DNA of 64,000 nucleotides, taken from the NCBI RefSeq assembly GCF_036378875.1, contig NZ_DASUVO010000101.1, forward strand, positions 186,001 through 250,000, given 5' to 3'. Both the position numbers and the translations under genes were made by a program. Each line of letters begins with the position of its first letter. Position 1 is the stretch's first letter. Below are positions 8,397 through 16,812 of this stretch, one piece after another. Source of the DNA: Actinophytocola sp036378875 (GTDB lineage Bacteria; Actinomycetota; Actinomycetes; Mycobacteriales; Pseudonocardiaceae). The notes under the pieces were generated by a model. It saw nothing but the letters and a program-made list of their open reading frames with translations. It did not search any database and was not told the DNA's origin.

Positions 8397-9970
8397 CAGG
8401 GTTCCCTCCCAGCAACGGCGTCCTCGCGTTCCGGTGACGGTGCCAGCTCCGCCAGCAGGTCCTCGGTGACGCGGCCGAACTCCTCGCCGTATCCCGCCTG
8501 GTCAGTGCGGGCGAGGCCGCCGAGCAGCAACACCGTACCGCCGCCTTCTGCGGCCGGTACCGTCCGCACCCACAGCCTGCGGCGCTTGATCACCAACGAC
8601 GTGCCGAGCCCCAGCACCAGCAGCACGGCGAAGACGAGCACCCAGCCCTGCGCCGGGTCGTGCGAGACCTGCAGGTACACCCAGCGCTGCACGCCGTCGA
8701 AGCTGATCTTCGTGCCGTCGTCGAGCGTGATCACGTCCCCCGGCCGCATGTTCTCCCGCGCGACCCGCTTGAGGCGGCCCTGGTCGACCATGTCCTGGCT
8801 GACCTCGTAGATCGACTGGCCGCGGCCGGAGTCGCTGCCGAGATCACCCCGCATCACGTCGACGGCGACGGCCGGGTCCCGCAGGTCGGGGAAGCCCGAG
8901 TCCATCAGGTCGCCGGAGAACACGGCGGTCGGGGCGAACAGGCCGGTGACCGCGAGCTGGCGCTTGCGGCGCTCGGCCGGGTCCGTGACGCCCGGCGGGT
9001 CGAACTTGGTCGCGCCCTCGGACAGGTAGGTCAGCTGGTTGACCGGCCGCCACTGGGTGGTGTGGGTGCGGGTCTGGCCGTCGGGGAAGGTGACGGTGAA
9101 GGTCGGCGCGTAGCCGTGGCTCAGCAGGTAGACGCGGTCGCCCGCGGTCCGCAGCGGCGAGTTGACCTCGAGCTGGTACGGGCGCCACGTGTTGGTCTCG
9201 AGGTCCGCGCCGGACTGGTAGTCGATGTCGGCGCGGAAGTAGTCGGCCTGCCCGGTGGGCAGGTAGTTCGCGGTGAAGTCGTTGACCTTGACGCAGAACG
9301 GGTTCAGGTCGGTGCCGTCGACGCGCAGGCCGGGGCGGAACGAGTCGTAGCCGAGGGTGCCCGAGTTGCAGAACTGGGAGCCGTTCGCGAGAACGATCAC
9401 CTGGCCCTCGTACTGGAACATCTTCCCGATGGCGAGAGCGACGATGAGGCCGAGCATCGCGAAGTGGAACAGGAGGTTGCCGGTCTCCCGCAGGTAGCCG
9501 CGTTCCGCCGAGATGCTGCGGGCGCCGTCGTCTTCCTCGCGTTCGGTCATGCGCCAGCCCTTGAGCCGTTCCTTCGCCGCCGCCATCACCTGTTCCGGGG
9601 TGGCGTCGACGGTCGTCTCGTGGTGGTGCGGCAGGCGGGCCAGGTTGCGCGGGGTGAGGACCGGCTTGGCGCGCAGGGACTTCGCGTACTCGAACGTGCG
9701 GGGCAGCAGGCAGCCGACGAGCGAGATGAACAGCAGCAGGTAGACGGCGGAGAACCAGACGCTGCCGTAGACGTTGTAGAACTCCAGCCTGCCGAGCAGT
9801 TCGCCCCACCAGCCGTGGCTCGCGATGTACTCGTCGACCTTCTGCGAGTTCAGGGACCGCTGCGGCAGGAGCGCGCCGGGCAGCGCGGCCAGTGCGAGGA
9901 GGAACAGCAGCACGAGCGCCGTGCGCATCGACGTGAGACCGCGCCAGGTGTTACGCAGGAAGGCGGTCAC
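8396..9970 (-). CDS. resB: Cytochrome c biogenesis protein ResB
   Basis: A 524-residue protein from GTG 9970, which overlaps the ccdA stop by 4 nt; the frame stays open far upstream through ccdA, but that is a shadow. It has three N-terminal membrane helices (from MRTALVLLFLLALAALPGALL), a large extracytoplasmic region and one C-terminal helix (WVLVFAVLLVLGLGTSLVI). ResB partners CcsB in the System II synthase. The family's PQRSLN stretch after helix 1 is visible. Confidence 0.94.
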   Translation of the reverse strand: MTAFLRNTWRGLTSMRTALVLLFLLALAALPGALLPQRSLNSQKVDEYIASHGWWGELLGRLEFYNVYGSVWFSAVYLLLFISLVGCLLPRTFEYAKSLRAKPVLTPRNLARLPHHHETTVDATPEQVMAAAKERLKGWRMTEREEDDGARSISAERGYLRETGNLLFHFAMLGLIVALAIGKMFQYEGQVIVLANGSQFCNSGTLGYDSFRPGLRVDGTDLNPFCVKVNDFTANYLPTGQADYFRADIDYQSGADLETNTWRPYQLEVNSPLRTAGDRVYLLSHGYAPTFTVTFPDGQTRTHTTQWRPVNQLTYLSEGATKFDPPGVTDPAERRKRQLAVTGLFAPTAVFSGDLMDSGFPDLRDPAVAVDVMRGDLGSDSGRGQSIYEVSQDMVDQGRLKRVARENMRPGDVITLDDGTKISFDGVQRWVYLQVSHDPAQGWVLVFAVLLVLGLGTSLVIKRRRLWVRTVPAAEGGGTVLLLGGLARTDQAGYGEEFGRVTEDLLAELAPSPEREDAVAGREP

Positions 9971-10740
9971 AGGGGCAGCCTCGTGTTCGTGATCACGGCG
10001 TACTTGAGCCAGGAGGTGAGCTCGCCCCACAGGCCGGTGACGAGCAGGACGCCGACCACGAACAGCATGCCGCCGCCGACCAGCTGGATGGCGCGGGCGT
10101 GGCGGCGCAGCCAGCCGTTGGCGCGGACCGTCCAGCGGGCGCCGAGCGCGATGAGCAGGAACGGGACGCCCAGGCCGAGGCAGTAGACCAGTACCAGGAA
10201 GAACCCGCGGGCGGCTGTCTCGCCGGTGCTGGCCGCGATGATCAGGACGCCGGAGAGGGTCGGGCCGATGCAGGGGGTCCAGCCCAGACCGAAGATCGCG
10301 CCGAGGATGGGGGCGCCGGCCAGCCCCATGCGGGGCACCTTGTGGATGCGGATGTCCCGCTGCAGGCCGGGGATGAGCCCGATGAAGACGAGCGACAGCG
10401 CGATGATGACCACCCCGCCGACCCGCTGCAGGACGTCCTGGTTGAACGTCAGCACGTCGGCCAGCCAGACGATCCCACCCACGCTCACCGCGAAGACGAC
10501 GGTGAAGCCGAGCACGAACAGACCGACGGCGCCGAGGACCTTGGCCTTCTTCTCCGTCTTGTCCTCGTCGGTGTCCGAACCGACCAGTGCCGTCAGGTAG
10601 GCGAGGTAGCCGGGGACGAGCGGGACCACACACGGCGAGGCGAAGGACACCATGCCCGCGAGCAGCGCCACGCCAGCGGCCAGCAAGAGCGGCCCGCTGG
10701 TGGCGATGGCGGTCGGGTCCACGGCGATCAGGGTAAGCAT
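9967..10740 (-). CDS. ccdA: Thiol-disulfide transporter CcdA
   Basis: A 257-residue, six-helix membrane protein of the DsbD/CcdA family. The paired redox cysteines are Cys37 in SFASPCVVPLVPGY and Cys157 in GLGWTPCIGPT. CcdA passes electrons from cytoplasmic thioredoxin across the membrane to ResA, which keeps apocytochrome c cysteines reduced. It is first in the ccdA-resB-ccsB unit and overlaps resB by 4 nt. Its usual neighbour resA is split off by an inserted sigma-factor pair. Confidence 0.95.
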   Translation of the reverse strand: MLTLIAVDPTAIATSGPLLLAAGVALLAGMVSFASPCVVPLVPGYLAYLTALVGSDTDEDKTEKKAKVLGAVGLFVLGFTVVFAVSVGGIVWLADVLTFNQDVLQRVGGVVIIALSLVFIGLIPGLQRDIRIHKVPRMGLAGAPILGAIFGLGWTPCIGPTLSGVLIIAASTGETAARGFFLVLVYCLGLGVPFLLIALGARWTVRANGWLRRHARAIQLVGGGMLFVVGVLLVTGLWGELTSWLKYAVITNTRLPL

Positions 10741-10875
10741 GGGACCTTGGTCCCGCCGGTACCGGGTCCTGGCTCTCAGCGCTTGTTAAGAGTTTGCGCC
10801 GCGATGCAACGGATCGGCCGGTCCCGCCGTTGAGGGGCGCAATCACAAGGCCGAGACGCCGATCGGGAGTGGCCG

Positions 10876-11367
10876 ATGGAGTTCGCTGAGTACGTGACCC
10901 GGCAGCGCCCCGCGCTGATGCGGTTCGCCACGGTGCTGACCTGCCAGACATGGCTGGCCGAGGACCTGGTGACCGACGTGTTGGGCCGGGCGTTCGAGCG
11001 GTGGGACCGGATCTCGGTGATGGCCCAGCCGAACGCCTACGTCCGGCGGATGGTCGTCAACGACTACCTGTCGTGGCGCAGGCGGCTGGCGCGCTCGTCA
11101 CCGAGGGCCGACGTCGAGCCGGCGACCGAGGGGCTGAGCGACGGGGCGGACGAGCGAGCCGAACGGGACGCGATGATCCGCCGCCTCGGCGGGCTGCCCA
11201 GGAAGCAGCGGGCCGCCGTCGTGCTGCGCTACTACGCCGGCCTGCCGGACGAGGAGATCGCCGCCGAGCTTGGCTGCAAGGTGACGACCGTCCGCAGTCA
11301 GATCTCCAGGGCGCTCGCGGCGCTGCGGATCGACCTGACCACCAGCGCCTACCAGGAGATCTCATGA
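10876..11367 (+). CDS. SigE-family ECF-type RNA polymerase sigma factor
   Basis: A 163-residue sigma factor. Region 2 (RFATVLTCQTWLAEDLVTDVL with RRMVVNDYLSWRRR) and region 4 (LPRKQRAAVVLRYYAGLPDEEIAAELGCKVTTVRSQISRALAALR, cited in part) are present, in the small actinobacterial SigE-type subgroup. GGGAGTGG precedes ATG 10876. The stop overlaps the next start by 4 nt, which couples it to a probable membrane anti-sigma partner. The pair lies on the opposite strand inside the cytochrome c biogenesis cluster, which looks like an insertion. Confidence 0.93.
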   Translation: MEFAEYVTRQRPALMRFATVLTCQTWLAEDLVTDVLGRAFERWDRISVMAQPNAYVRRMVVNDYLSWRRRLARSSPRADVEPATEGLSDGADERAERDAMIRRLGGLPRKQRAAVVLRYYAGLPDEEIAAELGCKVTTVRSQISRALAALRIDLTTSAYQEIS

Positions 11368-12095
11368 GCGACCTGCGCACACTGTCCGACGCGTTCGCCG
11401 AGCTGGAGCGACAGGCCGACGCCCACCCGCTGCCCGCGCTCCCGCAGCCGGCCAGGCCCCGGTTCCGGCTGGTGCCTGTGGCCGCCGCGGTGGGCGTTCT
11501 GGCCGCCGGTGCGGTGTGGCTCGTACCGAATGACAACGGCGGCCCGCGGGTCGGTGACCCTCCAACCAGTTCGGAGTCGGCCACCACCGTGCCCGGAGTG
11601 CCGACGACGACGGACGAGGCGATCCGCCGGCTCCGGACCGTGCTCGACGGCACGGCGACGGTCGACGTGACAAAGGCCACCGGCGAGATCGTGGACGAGT
11701 CGACCACGACCGAGGCCTATGTGGACGGCGAACCGGCGGAGACAGAGCTGTGGAACGGCTTGTCGCTGGAAGGCACGCTGACCGCGGGCGGGGTCACCGG
11801 TGGGTTCGACCTGCAGATCAGCGCCAGCGCCCGGGGAGTGGTCACGATGTGCGACGACTCCGACGACTGCGTCGAGACGACTGACCCGGACGGCTCACGG
11901 CTGGCGGTCGGGCAGTGGCCGACCGCCAGCGGCGGGGTGACCTACGTGGTCAGCCTCATCCGGTCGGACGGCGTCTACTTCAACATGCACGTCAGCAACC
12001 AGCGCACGCCGAGGGGCGGGAGCGAGGTGCTCTCGGCCGAACCACCGCTGACCACCGAGGACATGGCCGCGATCCTCACCGATCCTCGCTGGTGA
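11364..12095 (+). CDS. Single-pass membrane protein, probable partner of the upstream sigma factor
   Basis: A 243-residue protein starting at ATG 11364 inside the sigma-factor stop (ATGA). Residues 1-32 are cytoplasmic (LSDAFAELERQADAHPLP), residues about 33-53 form one membrane helix, and the rest is extracytoplasmic. The short N-terminus resembles the RNAP-side segment of membrane anti-sigma proteins, but no zinc HXXXCXXC motif is present. The outer domain contains CDDSDDC, a possible disulfide. I infer a signal-sensing anti-sigma role from position and topology only. Confidence 0.7.
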   Translation: MSDLRTLSDAFAELERQADAHPLPALPQPARPRFRLVPVAAAVGVLAAGAVWLVPNDNGGPRVGDPPTSSESATTVPGVPTTTDEAIRRLRTVLDGTATVDVTKATGEIVDESTTTEAYVDGEPAETELWNGLSLEGTLTAGGVTGGFDLQISASARGVVTMCDDSDDCVETTDPDGSRLAVGQWPTASGGVTYVVSLIRSDGVYFNMHVSNQRTPRGGSEVLSAEPPLTTEDMAAILTDPRW

Positions 12096-12134
12096 CACGC
12101 CCGGCGCCGACCCTTGCCTGGTCGGCGCCACCGG

Positions 12135-12710
12135 TCACTTCTCGGCCAGCAGGCGGTCCAGTAGCGGGGTCAGGTCCTCCGCCAGCAGTTCGACGAGGTA
12201 GACCGCCGCGACGCGGTGTTGCTTGTCCAGCACGATCGTGGACGGGACGGCCGAGCGCGGGTAGCCCTTCAGCGGCAGCAGGGAGCGGGTCGACGGGTCG
12301 TAGATCGACGGGTAGGTGAGGCCCGTGTCGCGCATGAAGTCCTGTGGGAAGGTGCGGTCCTCGTCGCGGACGTCGATGCCGACGACCTGCACGCCTTTGT
12401 CCTCGTAGGCCTCCCAGACCTTCTGCAGCTGCGGCGCCTCCACCCGGCAGGGCGGGCACCACGCGCCCCAGATGTTCATGACCACGACCTTGCCCTCGTA
12501 GTCCGACACCTTGAGCTGCTCGCCCTCCTTCATGAGGTTCTCGCCCTGGATCTCGGGGACCTTCTGGCGGTCGTCGCCGTCGTAGGTGATCTCGGTCTTG
12601 CCGCCGGGGCTGACGAAGTTGAAGTCCGTGCCGGTGGCCACCGCGTCCGAACCCGTCGAGCAGCCGGCCGCCAGCAGCGCCGCTGCCAGCAGTAGAGCGA
12701 TCTTCCTCAT
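12135..12710 (-). CDS. resA: Thioredoxin-like lipoprotein ResA (TlpA family)
   Basis: A 191-residue lipoprotein from ATG 12710: lipobox ending at Cys17 (LAAGC) and a thioredoxin fold with the redox motif WCPPC at residues 84-88. This is the extracytoplasmic reductase that keeps the CXXCH cysteines of apocytochrome c reduced, recharged by CcdA. The start overlaps the upstream phosphatase stop by 4 nt. The frame is open further upstream, but that is a shadow of the phosphatase gene. Confidence 0.92.
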   Translation of the reverse strand: MRKIALLLAAALLAAGCSTGSDAVATGTDFNFVSPGGKTEITYDGDDRQKVPEIQGENLMKEGEQLKVSDYEGKVVVMNIWGAWCPPCRVEAPQLQKVWEAYEDKGVQVVGIDVRDEDRTFPQDFMRDTGLTYPSIYDPSTRSLLPLKGYPRSAVPSTIVLDKQHRVAAVYLVELLAEDLTPLLDRLLAEK

Positions 12711-13339
12711 GCCCCGGTCACCTTCGGGCTGCTCACGCCGGCCGGTTCGGTGTACCGGATCGCCACCAGGCTCTCGTCGTCGAACACCATGCTCGTCAGC
12801 GACGCCAGCGAGCACTGGCGCCGCCTCGGGTCGTGCCAGAGGCGCTTGCCCTCCAGGAAGCGGCGCAGCGTCCAGATCGGCAGCTGGTGCGACACGCACA
12901 CGGCCTCGTGGCCTTCCGCCGCCGCCCTCGCCCGGTACACCGCGCCCAGCATGCGGCGGGCGATGTGCAGGTACGGCTCGCCCCAGGACGGCAGGAACGG
13001 GTTGTACAGGTTCGGCCAGTGCTTGGGCGACCGCAGGGCGCCGTCGCCGATGGAGACCCGTTCGCCCTCGAAGACGTTGTCCGCCTCGATCAGCTGCGCG
13101 TCGGTGGCCAGTGCCAGCTGGTGGGAGTCCACGATCGGGCCCGCGGTCTCCTGCGCGCGTTGGAGCGGGGAGGCGACGACGTGCGTGACGTCGTTGCCCG
13201 CCAGGTGTTCCGCGACGATCAGTGCCTGCCGCTGCCCCAGTTCCGACAGCCTGAACCCCTCGAGCCGGCCGTACAGGATGCCGCTGGGGTTGTGCACCTC
13301 CCCGTGCCGCAGCATGTGCACGACAGTCCGGATACTCAC
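12707..13339 (-). CDS. Histidine phosphatase family protein
   Basis: A 210-residue phosphoglycerate-mutase-superfamily protein from GTG 13339, overlapping the hemL stop by 4 nt. The catalytic RHG motif is at Arg11-His12 (MLRHGEVHNP), and the second histidine is in CVSHQLP. The family hydrolyses phosphate esters; this member's substrate is not known. It lies between hemL and resA with 4-nt overlaps at both ends, as in the M. tuberculosis hemL-Rv0525-Rv0526 order. Confidence 0.92.
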   Translation of the reverse strand: MSIRTVVHMLRHGEVHNPSGILYGRLEGFRLSELGQRQALIVAEHLAGNDVTHVVASPLQRAQETAGPIVDSHQLALATDAQLIEADNVFEGERVSIGDGALRSPKHWPNLYNPFLPSWGEPYLHIARRMLGAVYRARAAAEGHEAVCVSHQLPIWTLRRFLEGKRLWHDPRRRQCSLASLTSMVFDDESLVAIRYTEPAGVSSPKVTGA

Positions 13340-14625
13340 TTGACCCCCTCGGCGGCAGCAGCCGCGGCCGCCGGCAACGCCGCGCCGATGATCTCGAACG
13401 TCTCCTCGGTCATCGCCGCGTTCACGAACCACGCCTCGAACGCGCTCGGCGGCGCATACACACCGCGGTCGAGCAGGGCGTGGAAGAACGCCGGGAACCG
13501 GCCCGTCGCCGACGCCTTGGCCTCGGCGAAGTTGCGGACCGGGGACTCGGTGAAGAACACGCTGAGCAGGTTGCCCGCGAACTGCACCCGGTGCGGCACG
13601 CCGGCCTCGCTGAGCGCGTTGCCGATCAGCGCGCCGAGGCGGGTCGCGTTGGCGTTCAGCGCCTTGTACGTGTCGGAGGTGGCCTCCCGCAGCGAGGTGA
13701 GGCCCGCGGCCACCGCCACCGGGTTCCCGGACAGGGTGCCCGCCTGGTAGACCGGGCCGGCGGGGGCGAGCTGCGCCATCACGTCCACCCGGCCGCCGAA
13801 CGCCGCCGCCGGCAGGCCGCCGGACATGACCTTGCCGAACGTGTAGAGGTCGGCCGGCACCGCGTCGATGCCGAACCAGCCGGCCTCCGTCACGCGGAAA
13901 CCGGTCATGACCTCGTCCATCACGAGCAGCGCGCCGTGCTGCGCGGTGAGCTCGCGAAGTCCTTCGTTGAAGCCGACCTCCGGCGGGATGGCACCCATGT
14001 TGCCGGCCGCGGCCTCGGTGATCACGGCCGCGATCTCGTCGCCGTGCTCGGCGAACGCGGCCCGCACCGCGTCGAGGTCGTTGTAGGGCAGGACGATCGT
14101 GTCGCCGGCCTGCGCACCGGTGACGCCGGGCGAGTTGGGCAGCGCGAACGTCGCGACGCCGGAGCCGGCCTCGGCGAGCAGGGCGTCGACGTGCCCGTGG
14201 TAGCAGCCGGCGAACTTCACGATCTTGGACCGGCCGGTGTAGCCGCGGGCGAGGCGGATCGCGCTCATCGTGGCCTCGGTGCCGGAGTTGACCAGGCGCA
14301 CCCTGGCGACGGGGTCGACGCGGCGGATGATCTCCTCGGCCAGGTCGATCTCGGCCTCGGTCGGCGCGCCGAAGGACAACCCGCTGGTGGCCGCGGCCCG
14401 GACCGCCTCCACGATCGGCGGGTGGGCGTGGCCGTGGATCATGGGCCCCCAGGAGCTGACGAGGTCCACGTACCGGTTGCCGTCGGCGTCCCACAGCCAG
14501 GGGCCTTCGCCGCGGACCATGAAGCGCGGCGTTCCGCCGACCGCCTGGAACGCGCGGACCGGGGAGTTCACCCCGCCAGGAGTCACCGTTTGGGCACGTT
14601 TGAAGAGAGCTCGGGACTGCGTCAC
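13336..14625 (-). CDS. hemL: Glutamate-1-semialdehyde 2,1-aminomutase
   Basis: Class III PLP aminotransferase that makes 5-aminolevulinate from glutamate-1-semialdehyde, following HemA in the C5 haem pathway. GTG 14625 gives 429 residues, the usual length. A 31-codon upstream extension to 14718 would translate a dispersed short repeat and is unlikely. Family signatures are PGGVNSPVRAF near the start, MDEVMTGFR, and YTFGKVMSGG with the PLP lysine. It heads the hemL-phosphatase-resA unit, linking haem supply with cytochrome c maturation. Confidence 0.95.
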   Translation of the reverse strand: MTQSRALFKRAQTVTPGGVNSPVRAFQAVGGTPRFMVRGEGPWLWDADGNRYVDLVSSWGPMIHGHAHPPIVEAVRAAATSGLSFGAPTEAEIDLAEEIIRRVDPVARVRLVNSGTEATMSAIRLARGYTGRSKIVKFAGCYHGHVDALLAEAGSGVATFALPNSPGVTGAQAGDTIVLPYNDLDAVRAAFAEHGDEIAAVITEAAAGNMGAIPPEVGFNEGLRELTAQHGALLVMDEVMTGFRVTEAGWFGIDAVPADLYTFGKVMSGGLPAAAFGGRVDVMAQLAPAGPVYQAGTLSGNPVAVAAGLTSLREATSDTYKALNANATRLGALIGNALSEAGVPHRVQFAGNLLSVFFTESPVRNFAEAKASATGRFPAFFHALLDRGVYAPPSAFEAWFVNAAMTEETFEIIGAALPAAAAAAAEGVK

Positions 14626-14691
14626 GACCGCGCCGCGCCCTTTCCTCGCAGGCTCCGATTGGGCGGTCGCCGGTCGTGGGCCTGATTCTTC

Positions 14692-14709
14692 GCTCCGCAA
14701 GCTCCGCTC
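14692..14709 (-). repeat. Short dispersed GCGGAGC-type repeat upstream of hemL
   Basis: The 18-nt sequence GCTCCGCAAGCTCCGCTC (plus strand) lies here; it is two GCGGAGC half units on the minus strand. The same 18 bases, within an identical 22-nt stretch, recur at 47992-48009, and a one-mismatch copy lies at 47926-47943. A partial copy (GCAGGCTCCG) is at 14648-14657. It occupies the gap between the membrane protein ending at 14737 and hemL. Confidence 0.8.
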
Positions 14710-14736
14710 AGCAGTCACCCGACCAGTCTTACACCG

Positions 14737-15057
14737 CTATTTTCCGCGCTTCGGCCGGGCACGGACCGCGAGCAGGACCTGCCGAACGGCGTCGAGGACG
14801 AGCAGCGCGGCGACCGTGCCGAGCAGGATCGCGAACGCCATCCAGTTGCCGATCCAGCGGTCGGACTCCAGCACGAAGCCGCTGGGGAACCGCCGGGTGA
14901 TCGTGGCGATGCCGCGGGGCCACACGTCGAACGCGAACCAGACGGCGACCGCCGCGACGACCAGCTCGGCCAACGCGACCAGCGCGCGCCACGGCTTGTT
15001 CAGCCGGCCGGACTCGGTTGCGGGCGGAGCGACGAGCTCTTCGGTGGCCACGGTCAC
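14737..15057 (-). CDS. Small membrane protein, two helices
   Basis: A 106-residue protein with two hydrophobic segments, at about residues 28-48 (LVALAELVVAAVAVWFAF) and 70-93 (NWMAFAILLGTVAALLVLDAV), and a basic C-terminus. An RRFPSGF-like loop joins the helices. I do not recognise a named family. It is last in a run of four same-strand membrane-protein genes (15998, 15564, 15070, 14737) downstream of the haem operon. Confidence 0.7.
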   Translation of the reverse strand: MTVATEELVAPPATESGRLNKPWRALVALAELVVAAVAVWFAFDVWPRGIATITRRFPSGFVLESDRWIGNWMAFAILLGTVAALLVLDAVRQVLLAVRARPKRGK

Positions 15058-15069
15058 CTGTCTACCCTC

Positions 15070-15567
15070 TCACGGTCGCTGGCGGGCTCGCAGCCGTCGC
15101 TGTTTGTGCTCGGCGAAGTACTTCGTCGACTCCGGCCGGAACATGTAGACGACCGCGGTGACCCCGAACGCGATCTCGGCGAGGCTCCACATCAGCTCCA
15201 GCGCGGCGCCCTCGGAGGCCATGGCGGACAGGAAGCTGACCACGCCGAGCGTCGTGTAGGCCGTCAGCAGGACGCGGGCCCAGTTGCGCCCGGCCCGCAT
15301 CTTGAACGCGAAGAGCAGGAACAGCCCGGCGAAGATCGCGATGCTGATCGCGAGTATTACCTGCATCGCGCCGACCATCGCGGAGGTGCTGAGCCGCTGG
15401 TCGGCCGGCACGTCCTCCATCGCGGTGGTGACCAGCTGCGTCAGCATGGCCCGGTCGAACAGCACCGTGACGACCGTGGCCACCGCGCTGATGGCGATGC
15501 TGGCGAGCACCGCCTGGAACGCCGAGTCGATGGCCTTCGGGCGGGGGATGGTGTCCACGACTGTCAT
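15070..15567 (-). CDS. Four-helix membrane protein of unknown function
   Basis: A 165-residue protein with four predicted membrane helices and a basic C-terminal tail ending KQRRLRARQRP. ATG 15567 overlaps the stop of the upstream gene by 4 nt, so translation is coupled. The layout resembles small actinobacterial membrane proteins that often sit in pairs, but no catalytic motif is visible. Confidence 0.75.
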   Translation of the reverse strand: MTVVDTIPRPKAIDSAFQAVLASIAISAVATVVTVLFDRAMLTQLVTTAMEDVPADQRLSTSAMVGAMQVILAISIAIFAGLFLLFAFKMRAGRNWARVLLTAYTTLGVVSFLSAMASEGAALELMWSLAEIAFGVTAVVYMFRPESTKYFAEHKQRRLRARQRP

Positions 15568-16001
15568 TCTTCCTCTACCAGGCGAGCGAGAGCGTCACGT
15601 AGTGCGTCGTCGTCCCTGGCCCATGCGAGGACCACGCTGCCGTCGTCGAGGCGCAGAGGCACGTCACCGGTCTTCCTCGGTGCGGTCCAGCCGCCGCCGA
15701 GCACCCGGGCGCCGGCGGCGGCGCCGACGTCGGTGACCTTGGTGATCTTCGTGACGTCGAGCGCCTCACGGCCCTGCTGGAGCGTGCCGGGCGTCAGCTC
15801 AACGCGGTAGACCTTGCGGCGGGCGTTCACCCACAGCGCCGCGCTGCCGAACAGCAGCAGGCCGACGATCAGCCACGGGGCGGTGTGCACGGGCCCGGTG
15901 AGGGCCTCCAGGCCGGCGCCGGTGCCGGCGAACAGCGGTCCCCAGAGCAGCGGCCACCAGCTGGAGCCTTGCTCGGCGTAGAGGACCGGCTCGTCGCTCA
16001 C
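15564..16001 (-). CDS. Membrane protein, DUF3093-like
   Basis: A 145-residue protein: two N-terminal membrane helices (WWPLLWGPLFAGTGAGLEAL and PWLIVGLLLFGSAALWV), then a soluble domain with a TPGTLQQGREALDVTKITKV strand pattern and a GGGWTAPRKTGDVPLRL loop. This recalls DUF3093 (two helices plus a PH-like domain). It overlaps both neighbours by 4 nt. Function unknown; the family name is from memory. Confidence 0.75.
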   Translation of the reverse strand: MSDEPVLYAEQGSSWWPLLWGPLFAGTGAGLEALTGPVHTAPWLIVGLLLFGSAALWVNARRKVYRVELTPGTLQQGREALDVTKITKVTDVGAAAGARVLGGGWTAPRKTGDVPLRLDDGSVVLAWARDDDALRDALARLVEEE

Positions 16002-16783
16002 GGCACCTGGCGGGGCGGGAAGTACGAGCGGGAGGAACGCGACCAGATCAGCGCGAGCCCGGTGAGGCCGAGCAACGCGCTGAGCAGACCGAGCGGCGCA
16101 CCGTTCAGGAGCACGTGGAAGATCACAAGCATCGTGCTGAAGATCGTGACGAGCGTGCGGGCCCGGCGAGTGCCCTCGGTGGCCTTGTAGCCGAAGATCC
16201 CGAGGAACGCGGTGAACGTCACAGACAGGACGATCATCGCCCAGATCGAGTTGTTGATCTGGTCCGGCGTGGCGCGCAGCTCGGGTGCGATGTCCGCCTG
16301 CGCGTCGATGATGTCCTGCTTGAAGACCAGGTACTGGATCGCGTTGACCACCCAGATCAGCCCGGCGCCGACGAAGAAGTAGAAGGAGAAGCGGAGCGTG
16401 CGCGGGGGCGGCTCCTCGAACCGGCGCTTCGCCTGCGCGCGAAGGGCTTCCGTGCGGGGCGTCGGCGGTGCCTTCTCGAGGTCCGACATCAGGGGCTCGG
16501 TGTCGACGGGCCGCGCACGCCGCGCCTTGGCGGCGGGCTTCACGGACTCGCCCGAGCCCTCTGCGGCCGGCGCGGCCTCGGCCACGGACTCGGCGTTGGC
16601 TGGTTCGGCGACGGGCTCGGCCTCCTCGGCCGTTTCCTCTGCCGGGTCGGCCTTGGCACTCGGCTCGGTGTCGAGGGCGGGCGTGGCTTCCGTGGTCTGC
16701 TCGACCGCGGTGGCCGGTTCGGCTTCCTCCGTCCGCGCGGCCTTCCCGGGCTCTTGCGGATCCGAATTGCCAGGCTTCGTCAC
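15998..16783 (-). CDS. Membrane protein with an acidic Ala/Glu-rich N-terminus
   Basis: A 261-residue protein. Residues 1-125 are low-complexity, rich in Ala, Glu and Thr and probably disordered and cytoplasmic. Residues about 130-255 hold four membrane helices, starting with RFSFYFFVGAGLIWVVNAIQYLVF. It is first of the four overlapping membrane genes, and its stop overlaps the next start by 4 nt. Function unknown. Confidence 0.75.
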   Translation of the reverse strand: MTKPGNSDPQEPGKAARTEEAEPATAVEQTTEATPALDTEPSAKADPAEETAEEAEPVAEPANAESVAEAAPAAEGSGESVKPAAKARRARPVDTEPLMSDLEKAPPTPRTEALRAQAKRRFEEPPPRTLRFSFYFFVGAGLIWVVNAIQYLVFKQDIIDAQADIAPELRATPDQINNSIWAMIVLSVTFTAFLGIFGYKATEGTRRARTLVTIFSTMLVIFHVLLNGAPLGLLSALLGLTGLALIWSRSSRSYFPPRQVP

Positions 16784-16812
16784 GGGCCGCAGGTTACCTG
16801 TGCCTTACGGCG

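Noticed and set aside
10741..10951. N-terminal extension of the resB/ccdA frame beyond ccdA
   Set aside because: The frame stays open through ccdA and beyond, but ResB homology begins at GTG 9970, which has a 4-nt overlap with ccdA.
14626..14718. 31-residue N-terminal extension of HemL
   Set aside because: It would translate the dispersed GCGGAGC repeat (SLRSE) and lengthen HemL beyond its family; GTG 14625 gives the normal protein.
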